12,375 bases of DNA from positions 1 to 12,375 of the forward strand of contig CAJXMS010000036.1 in the NCBI GenBank assembly GCA_913056475.1, given 5' to 3'. Position 1 is the stretch's first letter. Each line of letters begins with the position of its first letter. This document shows, one piece after another, positions 5,539 through 11,451 of this stretch. Origin of the DNA: an uncultured Bacteroidota bacterium. Lineage in GTDB: Bacteria > Bacteroidota > Bacteroidia > Flavobacteriales > Schleiferiaceae. The notes beneath the pieces were generated by a model, which worked only from the letters and a program-made list of their open reading frames with translations, made no database searches and was not told the DNA's origin. The translations under genes and the position numbers were made by a program.

Positions 5539-6423
5539 CTACTCTTTATGGCTCCGGGGATGAGCCTGGTTATACATACTTTTCAGTTTTTCGATGGAAT
5601 GATGGGTATAAACCTGGGTAGCGGCCAGCGAGGCATGCCCTAAGAGCTCTTTAATGGACTGCAAATCCGCTCCGCGATTCAGCATATGGGTAGCAAAGGA
5701 GTGGCGCAATACGTGCGGGCTCTTTTGGTCGCTTCCAGATACCATACTAAGGTAATGATTTACCACCTTATACACAAGCCTGGGATAGAGCCGCGCCCCG
5801 CCCCTTGTTTGCAGCAAAGCTTGCTCTGCCGATTTGGGGTAGGCGGCCAGGTATTGCCTTATTTTTTCGTTTAGGCCTTCGGCCAAAGGAATTTCTCGCT
5901 GCTTGCGGCCTTTGCCCGTAACGGTGATTTTTCGTCCGGCCAGATCACAATCGCCCACATCGAGCGCCACTAATTCCGCTACGCGGACACCGGTCCCGTA
6001 AAAGATTTCCATGATCACGGCCTGGGTAGCGCCCCATTCCCCAGCTTCCAGCGGCGGCTGTGCCAGGAGTCGTTCCATCTCTCCCTCCGCCACTCCCCTC
6101 ACCAGCTTTTGCGGCGCTTTCGGCATTTGAACCAGGGTAGCCGGGTTTTGGGCTACCTGCCCTTCGCGCAAAAGGTGCCGATAAAAGCTTCGCAGGGCAC
6201 TGAGCCGCCGCTTGATAGAGCTCCGGGCTTCTTCCCGCTCCATCTGGGCCAAAACCCAGGCCCGTATCAAGTGATGGTGCACTGCGGTAAGATCAGGTTC
6301 TCCGCATTCTTCGCTTAAGAAGGCTAGAAACTGCTCAAGGTCGCGCCGGTAATTTCGCAGGGTATGAGGGGAAAAACGCTTTTGGTAGCGCAGGTAATCC
6401 AAAAAACCATCTACATGCTCCAT
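5539..6423 (-). CDS. xerC: Tyrosine recombinase XerC/XerD-like
   Basis: This is a site-specific recombinase expected to resolve chromosome dimers at dif together with a partner Xer protein. It has 294 residues, typical of Xer. An N-terminal SAM-like core-binding domain (about 1-90) is followed by the catalytic domain with the full set of active residues: R147 (GTGVRVAEL), K171 (TGKGRKQ), H237 and R240 (PHVLRHSFATHML), H263 (LLGHASLAATQ) and nucleophile Y272 (VYTHHS). It sits between the rpsU terminator and hpf, four bases before hpf. The conserved housekeeping location argues for a cellular Xer and against a phage integrase. Choosing between XerC and XerD would need a phylogeny. Confidence 0.9.
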   Translation of the reverse strand: MEHVDGFLDYLRYQKRFSPHTLRNYRRDLEQFLAFLSEECGEPDLTAVHHHLIRAWVLAQMEREEARSSIKRRLSALRSFYRHLLREGQVAQNPATLVQMPKAPQKLVRGVAEGEMERLLAQPPLEAGEWGATQAVIMEIFYGTGVRVAELVALDVGDCDLAGRKITVTGKGRKQREIPLAEGLNEKIRQYLAAYPKSAEQALLQTRGGARLYPRLVYKVVNHYLSMVSGSDQKSPHVLRHSFATHMLNRGADLQSIKELLGHASLAATQVYTHHSIEKLKSMYNQAHPRSHKE

Positions 6424-6470
6424 ATCAAGGTGCCGGGGGTGATTATGACCCAGAAAGCTAAGGTAGCAAA

Positions 6471-6502
6471 TAAAAAAGCACCCCGCCGGTGGGCGGAGTG
6501 CT
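6471..6502 (-). terminator. Rho-independent terminator after rpsU
   Basis: Minus-strand AGCACTCCGCC (6502-6492) pairs with GGCGGGGTGCT (6487-6477). This gives an 11-bp stem with one G-U pair and a CACC loop, followed at once by TTTTTTATTT. It is one of the clearest terminators in the window and separates rpsU from xerC. No good promoter motif is visible in the 47 bases between it and the xerC start; TAGCTTTC is a one-mismatch -7 candidate only. Confidence 0.88.
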
Positions 6503-6514
6503 CTTAGAATGTTT

Positions 6515-6543
6515 TCCCGTAAGGAAGGCGCAAGCGCCCGGGA
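6515..6543 (-). other. Bulged stem-loop in the rpsU 3' untranslated region
   Basis: TCCCG (6515-6519) pairs with CGGGA (6539-6543), enclosing GGCG/CGCC (6527-6530/6535-6538) with a CAAG loop. This leaves a seven-base one-sided bulge, TAAGGAA, which reads TTCCTTA in the RNA. It begins two bases after the rpsU stop and precedes the terminator. It may protect the rpsU message or be regulatory. The evidence is base pairing alone. Confidence 0.4.
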
Positions 6544-6545
6544 GC

Positions 6546-6737
6546 TTACTCTTCCTCCATCCGTTTTTTCTGGATGTAGGCCGCCTTAATCACTTCTTTA
6601 CGACGGGCTACGGAAGGTTTGAGGTACTGCTTGCGGGCGCGAAGCTGACGCATTACGCCCGTGCGATCGTATTTACGCTTGTAGCGCTTGAGCGCGCGTT
6701 CTATCGATTCCCCTTCTTTTACAGATACTACCAGCAT
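6546..6737 (-). CDS. rpsU: 30S ribosomal protein bS21
   Basis: bS21 is a small, very basic protein of the 30S platform near the 3' end of 16S rRNA. It has 63 residues, rich in Arg/Lys, starting MLVVSVKEGESIERALKRYKRK. In Bacteroidota ribosomes bS21, with bS18 and bS6, holds the anti-Shine-Dalgarno tail in a pocket, and a tyrosine at position 54 is known to matter. Tyr54 is present here (KAAY at 51-54). The gene has its own promoter candidate and a strong terminator, so it is a single-gene unit. The short leader shows no GGAGG-like sequence, although an autoregulatory Shine-Dalgarno sequence before rpsU is known in Flavobacterium. Confidence 0.97.
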   Translation of the reverse strand: MLVVSVKEGESIERALKRYKRKYDRTGVMRQLRARKQYLKPSVARRKEVIKAAYIQKKRMEEE

Positions 6738-6769
6738 GAAATGTCGTTTATTAAATTTTTTTGGGCGGG

Positions 6770-6798
6770 CAAATATACAAATTTTTTAGGGGCTCAAA
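6770..6798 (-). promoter_or_regulatory. rpsU: Bacteroidota-type promoter for rpsU
   Basis: On the minus strand TATATTTG (6777-6770) is an exact TAnnTTTG match, and TTTG (6798-6795) lies 17 bases upstream, within the known 17-23 base range for this promoter class. The start of transcription would be near 6764, leaving a leader of about 26 bases before the rpsU ATG. It is the best promoter match in the window. Confidence 0.7.
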
Positions 6799-6895
6799 AT
6801 GGTTATCCTCCATTATACCGCTTCCAGGGCGCCAACAATTCAGGAAGCTGAAAGCCATATACTTTCGAAAAACCGGATCAGCGCGCTCAAAACCC

Positions 6896-8071
6896 TTATT
6901 TCATCAGGTCTTTGGAGATAACCAATTTTTGAATCTCGGTGGTGCCTTCGCCGATGGTACATAGTTTCACATCGCGGTAAAATTTCTCCACCGGGAAATC
7001 CTTGGTAAAACCATAGCCGCCAAAAATTTGAACCGCTTCGTTGCAAGCCTTTACGGCCACTTCCGAGGCATACATTTTGGCCATGGCGCTATCGCGGGTT
7101 ACTTTTTCTCCGCGTTCTTTAGTGTCACAAGCTTTGTAGGTGAGCAGCTCCGCCGCTTCCAGCTCGGTGAGCATATCGGCCAGTTTAAACCCTACGGCCT
7201 GAAACTTACCGATGGGTTTGCCAAACTGCTCCCTTTCTTTGGCATACTGGCGGGCTGCGTGGTAGGCGCCGTAGCCGGTACCGAGAGAAAGGGCGGCGAT
7301 GGATATCCGCCCACCATCGAGGATTTTCATGGCCTGAATAAAGCCATCTCCTTCTTTGCCCAGCATATTTTCTTCGGGCACCCGGCAATTTTCAAAGATA
7401 AGTTCGGTGGTTTCCGAGGCGCGCATGCCCAGCTTATCTTCCTTGCGCCCGCCCGAAAATCCGGGCGTTCCTTTTTCTACCACAAAGGCACTCATGCCGT
7501 GGGAGTCGCCCTTCTCCCCGGTGCGCACCACCACCACGGCCACATCGCCCGAGATGCCGTGGGTGATAAAGTTCTTGGAGCCGTTAAGCACCCATTCATT
7601 ACCATCTTTTACGGCGGTGGTATTCATGCCGCCGGCATCGCTGCCAGTACCTACTTCCGTAAGCCCCCAGGCGCCGATCCACTCGGCGGTGGCCAGTTTG
7701 GGGAGGTACTTTTGCTTTTGCTCCTCGTTGCCAAACATTAAAATATGATTGGTACATAAGGAGTTGTGCGCCGCCATGCTGAGGCCGATGCTGGGGTCTA
7801 CCTTGCTGAGCTCTACTATGGCGGTAACGTATTCAAAATAGCTAAGCCCGCTCCCTCCGTACGCTTCCGGCACAAGCATGCCCATCACGCCCATTTCCCC
7901 CAGTTGCTTGAGCACTTCCGCGGGAAACTCCTGGCTTTCGTCCCATTTCATGATGTGCGGGCGAATGCTTTGTTCGGCAAAATCACGCACCGATTGGGCG
8001 ATCATTTGCTGAGTTTCGCTTTGCTCAAAATCCATTCCTACTGCTGCTGCAGTGCTTACCGTATCTTCCAT
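6896..8071 (-). CDS. Acyl-CoA dehydrogenase family protein
   Basis: This is a soluble FAD enzyme of the short/medium-chain acyl-CoA dehydrogenase family, which introduces a 2,3-double bond into acyl-CoA during fatty-acid or branched-chain amino-acid breakdown and passes electrons to ETF. It has 391 residues. The FAD-binding signature appears as LTEVGTGSDAGGMNTTAV (about 137-154, TEVGTGSD instead of the usual TEPGAGSD). EREQFGKPIGKFQ (about 290-302) and IFGGYGFTKDFPVEKFYRD follow. The catalytic-base glutamate of the EGT motif is present at about 375 (GEGTTEIQK). Met13 (ATG at 8035) also fits the family's usual start (MDFEQSETQQM) and would give 379 residues. Substrate chain length cannot be assigned. 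It is 51 bases after the HhH gene, and no clear promoter or terminator is seen. Confidence 0.93.
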   Translation of the reverse strand: MEDTVSTAAAVGMDFEQSETQQMIAQSVRDFAEQSIRPHIMKWDESQEFPAEVLKQLGEMGVMGMLVPEAYGGSGLSYFEYVTAIVELSKVDPSIGLSMAAHNSLCTNHILMFGNEEQKQKYLPKLATAEWIGAWGLTEVGTGSDAGGMNTTAVKDGNEWVLNGSKNFITHGISGDVAVVVVRTGEKGDSHGMSAFVVEKGTPGFSGGRKEDKLGMRASETTELIFENCRVPEENMLGKEGDGFIQAMKILDGGRISIAALSLGTGYGAYHAARQYAKEREQFGKPIGKFQAVGFKLADMLTELEAAELLTYKACDTKERGEKVTRDSAMAKMYASEVAVKACNEAVQIFGGYGFTKDFPVEKFYRDVKLCTIGEGTTEIQKLVISKDLMK

Positions 8072-8122
8072 ATTGCTTATTCTGAGGGGTTATGAAGGGT
8101 TTTGGGGAAGGCAGCCGTACCA

Positions 8123-9247
8123 CTAATCTGTTGGAGACGCTTCCACGTAAAGGTATGGTGCAATTTTACGGAATAAAACGGTGTCGATCAACGCAATGTT
8201 TAGAAGCTCCTTCACGGAGCGGTAGGGCCGCATTCTTGTTCGGAAAGAAATAATGGCTTCGGCCTGGCGGTGCTTAAGCATGGGCCAACGAATGAGGGTA
8301 TCGTAAGGCACCTCGTTGAGCGGGTAGCGCCGGTAGGATCCTTCACAAATCAGCTGGGACGACAGGCTTTCATAGCGCGTGCTGTCTACGGAGTAGATTC
8401 CCCTCAACTGTTCCAGACTAAAAAAGCCGCCCCAGAGACGCCGTCTTTTCAAGATTTCGCCGGCGGTGAAAGGGCCTATTCCGCGTACTTTGAGCAGGGT
8501 AAGACTATCGGCCTGGTTGATGTTGATGCGGGCCGTGGTGTTTTTTTCCGGGGCGGTATCACTTTTGGCCGAAGGCCGACCCTGGCGCCCCGCTGAGGAG
8601 ACCTGGGCGTACGGCAGGAGGCGCTGGGCGAGGCTGCTGTCTAGCCCGTAAACTTCCCGCAGTTCGTCCGGGCTCCGGAAGGGGCGGTACCGCTCGCGAA
8701 AGGCCAGGATCCGCTCGGCCTGATAGGGCCTTAAACCCATTTGGAGGAGTTGGTTTTTGGAAATCTGGTTGAGCTTAAAAGGACGTAGCGACAGGCGAGT
8801 GGAAGGGCTTTTTTTGTTTTCCGAATTCCTTTTCGACGGCGCTTCAGCGGTGGTGGTAAACTGAAAAAATGAGCGGGCGCGCGCCCACCAAAGGCTGTCC
8901 ATTCCGTAAATTTTTAGCACGTCCCGGGGCTCTTGAAAGTGACCACCGGCAGCCAGGTAGCCTTGCCAGCGGGCTGCCAGCGCAGAATCCAGCCCGGTAG
9001 ATTGTAAAAATGCCGCTGAAGCATCATTGGGGTCAAAGGGCTGAAGGGCGGCGCGCTTTTCTTCCTGGAGGGCTTGCCAGGCCGCTTGCGCGGCGGCCTG
9101 CCGGGCCGTATCTGCCTCCGGGGGCGAAAACCAAATGGGCGTAAAGTGCCAGAGCAACAGCAGGAGCAATAAAAGGATGGCAAGAAGGCCTAACTGGTAC
9201 CGCTGGCGCCGCGCAAAGTGTAAAAACGACTTGAAAGAAGCACGCAT
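8123..9247 (-). CDS. Membrane-anchored protein with four helix-hairpin-helix units
   Basis: The open frame extends upstream to 9388, but I choose the ATG at 9247 (374 residues), because the residues before it are non-conserved in style and this start places a basic N-terminus (MRASFKSFLHFARRQR) right before a transmembrane helix (about 19-33, nine leucines in a row). An Ala/Gln-rich segment follows. Four helix-hairpin-helix-like units come next, at about 69-128, 156-215, 240-300 and 307-367. Each ends in a similar block: DVLKIYGMDS, ELREVYGLDS, QLRGIYSVDS and ELLNIALIDT. The third has the best ComEA-like core, ININQADSLTLLKVRGIGP. This family usually binds DNA without sequence specificity. 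The anchor and repeats suggest a periplasmic or membrane-surface DNA-binding role, as in ComEA, but that is inference. It ends in TAG. Confidence 0.82.
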   Translation of the reverse strand: MRASFKSFLHFARRQRYQLGLLAILLLLLLLLWHFTPIWFSPPEADTARQAAAQAAWQALQEEKRAALQPFDPNDASAAFLQSTGLDSALAARWQGYLAAGGHFQEPRDVLKIYGMDSLWWARARSFFQFTTTAEAPSKRNSENKKSPSTRLSLRPFKLNQISKNQLLQMGLRPYQAERILAFRERYRPFRSPDELREVYGLDSSLAQRLLPYAQVSSAGRQGRPSAKSDTAPEKNTTARININQADSLTLLKVRGIGPFTAGEILKRRRLWGGFFSLEQLRGIYSVDSTRYESLSSQLICEGSYRRYPLNEVPYDTLIRWPMLKHRQAEAIISFRTRMRPYRSVKELLNIALIDTVLFRKIAPYLYVEASPTD

Positions 9248-9352
9248 AAGCACAGATGTAAATGGAAAGGTTGGAACGAATATAGGGTTTTTTACCGGGT
9301 CGCAGCTACCGCCGCTCAACCGAAAATTAGGCCGGAACTTGCTGGAAACAAG

Positions 9353-9383
9353 GGGAAGCAAGGAAAAACGGGGAGCTTCCCAC
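9353..9383. repeat. Imperfect direct repeat, copy 1, with internal hairpin
   Basis: This copy starts GGGAAGCAAGGAAAAA and ends CGGGGAGCTTCCCAC. GGGAAGC (9353-9359) pairs perfectly with GCTTCCC (9375-9381) around an A-rich loop. About 27 of 32 aligned positions match copy 2, which begins 66 bases further on. Confidence 0.55.
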
Positions 9384-9418
9384 GACATTGAATCGGATCG
9401 AGCAAAATCAGCGTTTCA

Positions 9419-9450
9419 GGGAAGCTAAGAAAAAACGGGAGGCTTTCCAC
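9419..9450. repeat. Imperfect direct repeat, copy 2, with internal hairpin
   Basis: This copy starts GGGAAGCTAAGAAAAAA and ends CGGGAGGCTTTCCAC. GGGAAGC (9419-9425) pairs with GCTTTCC (9442-9448), so the 7-bp stem is kept with one C-to-T change that turns a G-C pair into G-U. The A-rich loop followed by CGGG is also shared with copy 1. Confidence 0.55.
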
Positions 9451-9456
9451 CCCGTT
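9430..9456 (-). terminator. Terminator-like fold on the minus strand in the divergent spacer
   Basis: Read on the minus strand, AACGGG (9456-9451) pairs with CCCGTT (9439-9434), with an inner GG/CC pair around AAAG, and a T6 run (9435-9430) follows directly. It would stop leftward transcription before the HhH gene and so may act as an insulator. It uses the right half of repeat copy 2, so the two folds are alternatives. Confidence 0.4.
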
Positions 9457-9522
9457 CAATTTTATCATGTGTGGTTTTTTCCCGATAATTGTGGCTTCCT
9501 AAAATTTTTTGAACCCGCTTTC

Positions 9523-11331
9523 ATGCGCACTTTTATTTCTACGTTATTATTCGCTCTCTTCTCCAGCCTGGCCCTGGCGGCCGGCCCGCTCCAGGTGGAA
9601 GATTTCAAGCTCAGCAATCCTTCCGATGCCATAAACGATGGCAAAGCGGTGATCAAGATGACCGGCGGCCAGCCTCCCTATCGCTATTACTGGAGCCAGC
9701 AAACGACCGACACGAATTCACGCGCCGCCAATAACCTGGTAGAGGGCATAGACTACAAGGTGAGGGTAAAAGATGCTGCCGGAGAGGAAGTAATCCAGGA
9801 GTTTGAAATAGCCGAAAACTCCGTAGCGGAATATTTCAACGGAACCTTTAAGCCCATTGTAGATGGGGTAGCGGCGGTGATCTTTTGGGATCCTTTCTAC
9901 GCCATGGGGCTTTACGATAATAAGGTATATAGTGATGATGGCACGGTGGCGCGCCACCCCAACGGGGAGGTCCGCACGGTGGCCATCCCCTTTATTGTGA
10001 TCTGGCTCATCTTTGGCGCCGCCTTTTTTACGGTTCGAATGGGCTTTGTCAACTTCTGGGGCTGGCGCCACTCCATCCATTTGGTCCGCGGCAAGTATAA
10101 TGAAGACGACGCCGAGGGAGAGGTTACCCACTTTCAAGCGCTGGCTACGGCGGTGAGTGCCACCGTAGGCCTGGGCAATATAGCGGGAGTGGCAGTGGCC
10201 ATTTCGCTAGGCGGACCGGGAGCTACCTTTTGGCTTATCATAGCGGGTTTGCTGGGAATGGCTTCCAAATTTACCGAATGTACGCTGGGGGTAAAGTACC
10301 GTGATATAGGAGAAGATGGCGTGGTAGAGGGCGGCCCCATGCGCTACCTGCGCAAAGGCCTCAAAGGGATGGGCATGGCCGGACTGGGCCGTTTTCTGGC
10401 CTTGTTTTTTGCCATCCTCACCATCGGGGCCAGCTTTGGGGGCGGCAATATGTTTCAGGCCAATCAGGCTTACGCCCAGTTATCCAAGCAATTTACCTTT
10501 CTCGAAGGGGGAGGGCCCATCTTCGGGGTCATTTTGGCCGTTTTGGTGGGAGCCGTGATCATTGGCGGGATCAAAAGCATCGCCCGCGTTACTGAAAAGA
10601 TCGTTCCCTTTATGGCCGGGCTCTACATTCTGGCGGCCCTTTCTATTATCGCAGTGAATATTACCGGCCTTCCCGAAGCCTTAGGGTTGATCATCGATGG
10701 CGCCTTTGCGCCTTCCGCCATGTTGGGGGGCTTTATCGGGGTGCTGATCCAGGGTTTCCGCCGGGCGGCCTTTTCCAACGAAGCAGGGGTAGGCTCCGCG
10801 GCCATCGCCCACTCTGCCGCCAAAACCAAGCATCCCGTCAGTGAGGGTTTTGTAGGCCTTTTAGAACCCTTTATTGATACCGTATTGGTATGCACGCTAA
10901 CGGCGCTGGTGCTTATTTTTACCGGGTACTACCAAGACGACGGGCAGGGCGGTGCCACGCTTACTTCGGCCGCCTTTGGCAGTGTGGAGTTCCTCAGCTG
11001 GTTCCCCTACGTGCTGGTCATTGCCATCTTCCTCTTTGCCTTTAGTACCATGATCAGTTGGAGCTACTACGGTCTGCGGGCCTGGACCTTCCTCTTTGGC
11101 CGGACCAAAATCACGGAGCTCAGCTATAAGTTGCTCTTTCTGGTCTTTATCGTGATCGGCTCATCGGTGAGCCTGGGAGCGGTACTGGCCTTCTCCGATA
11201 TGATGATCCTATCCATGGCTCTGCCTAATATAGTAGGCCTGCTGCTGCTCTCCGGCGAAGTGCGGCGGGACCTGAAAGACTACTGGCAAAAATTAAAATC
11301 CGGCCAAATCCTCCAGCGCAAAAAGGATTGA
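9523..11331 (+). CDS. AGCS-family sodium/alanine symporter with an exported SprB-like N-terminal domain
   Basis: This is an inner-membrane sodium- (or proton-) coupled uptake transporter for alanine, glycine or related amino acids. I choose the ATG at 9523 (602 residues) because it begins a good signal peptide, MRTFISTLLFALFSSLALAA; the open frame extends upstream to 9388. A 70-residue domain follows (about 26-98), containing MTGGQPPYRYYW, a NNLVEGIDYKVRVKDAAGEE segment and a Lys-rich beta pattern, strongly like a SprB-type Ig-fold repeat. The AGCS core starts at about 108. Its signatures are present: VSATVGLGNIAGVAVAISLGGPGATFW (described in two parts, about 211-237), FSNEAGVGSAAIAHSAAKTK (about 417-436) and HPVSEGFVGLLEPFIDTVLV (about 437-456). 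About ten to eleven membrane spans follow the first at about 153-174. Canonical AGCS proteins start near the first span, so the N-terminal domain is extra. No terminator is clear downstream. Confidence 0.9.
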   Translation: MRTFISTLLFALFSSLALAAGPLQVEDFKLSNPSDAINDGKAVIKMTGGQPPYRYYWSQQTTDTNSRAANNLVEGIDYKVRVKDAAGEEVIQEFEIAENSVAEYFNGTFKPIVDGVAAVIFWDPFYAMGLYDNKVYSDDGTVARHPNGEVRTVAIPFIVIWLIFGAAFFTVRMGFVNFWGWRHSIHLVRGKYNEDDAEGEVTHFQALATAVSATVGLGNIAGVAVAISLGGPGATFWLIIAGLLGMASKFTECTLGVKYRDIGEDGVVEGGPMRYLRKGLKGMGMAGLGRFLALFFAILTIGASFGGGNMFQANQAYAQLSKQFTFLEGGGPIFGVILAVLVGAVIIGGIKSIARVTEKIVPFMAGLYILAALSIIAVNITGLPEALGLIIDGAFAPSAMLGGFIGVLIQGFRRAAFSNEAGVGSAAIAHSAAKTKHPVSEGFVGLLEPFIDTVLVCTLTALVLIFTGYYQDDGQGGATLTSAAFGSVEFLSWFPYVLVIAIFLFAFSTMISWSYYGLRAWTFLFGRTKITELSYKLLFLVFIVIGSSVSLGAVLAFSDMMILSMALPNIVGLLLLSGEVRRDLKDYWQKLKSGQILQRKKD

Positions 11332-11384
11332 CCGGGGGCTTAAAACAAAGTTTATACCGGCCAGTTATGGCTTCATGTGCTGCT

Positions 11385-11392
11385 TATCTTTG
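11385..11392 (+). promoter_or_regulatory. -7 promoter element candidate for the ABC transporter gene
   Basis: TATCTTTG is an exact match to TAnnTTTG in the 120-base gap between the symporter and the ABC gene. Transcription would start near 11399, about 50 bases before the ATG. No TTG lies at the right distance upstream, so the -33 element is weak or missing. Confidence 0.4.
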
Positions 11393-11451
11393 CCGGCTTT
11401 TATCGGGCAGGGGTACATTGATATCCGGCCCTTAGCGCATTATCTATTTGC

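Larger units (their letters stand above)
9248..9522. other. Divergent spacer between the HhH gene and the symporter gene
   Basis: This 275-base region holds no gene I can support; open frames here are N-terminal extensions of both neighbours. It contains a pair of similar hairpin sequences (9353-9383 and 9419-9450) and a minus-strand terminator-like fold. For the minus gene, TATATTCG (9284-9277) is a one-mismatch -7 candidate without a good -33. For the plus gene only TAATTGTG (9486-9493), one mismatch, is visible. Promoters must lie here, but none is convincing. Confidence 0.5.

Noticed and set aside
5539..6423. Reading xerC beside a tRNA cluster as an integrase of an integrated element
   Set aside because: The position between rpsU and hpf is a conserved housekeeping arrangement in Bacteroidota; there are no attachment repeats, cargo genes or composition change around it.
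6751..6813. 20-codon minus-strand ORF (MEDNHFEPLK...) upstream of rpsU, next to a TATAAT-like string
   Set aside because: It overlaps the rpsU promoter, so it would not be on the rpsU transcript; TATAAT is not the promoter type of this phylum, and nothing supports translation.
6839..6866. Small inverted repeats after the acyl-CoA dehydrogenase stop (TTCAG/CTGAA and GAAAG/CTTTC) as a terminator
   Set aside because: Both stems are 5 bp, they compete with each other, and neither is followed by a T-run on the minus strand.
9253..9260. TACATCTG on the minus strand as a promoter for the HhH gene
   Set aside because: One mismatch in the key TTTG and so close to the ATG at 9247 that it would require a leaderless mRNA; no -33 element.
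11358..11400. CCGGC/GCCGG inverted repeat followed by CTTTTATC after the symporter gene, as a terminator
   Set aside because: Only a 5-bp stem with a loop of about 29 bases and a broken T-run; it also overlaps the better promoter element at 11385-11392.
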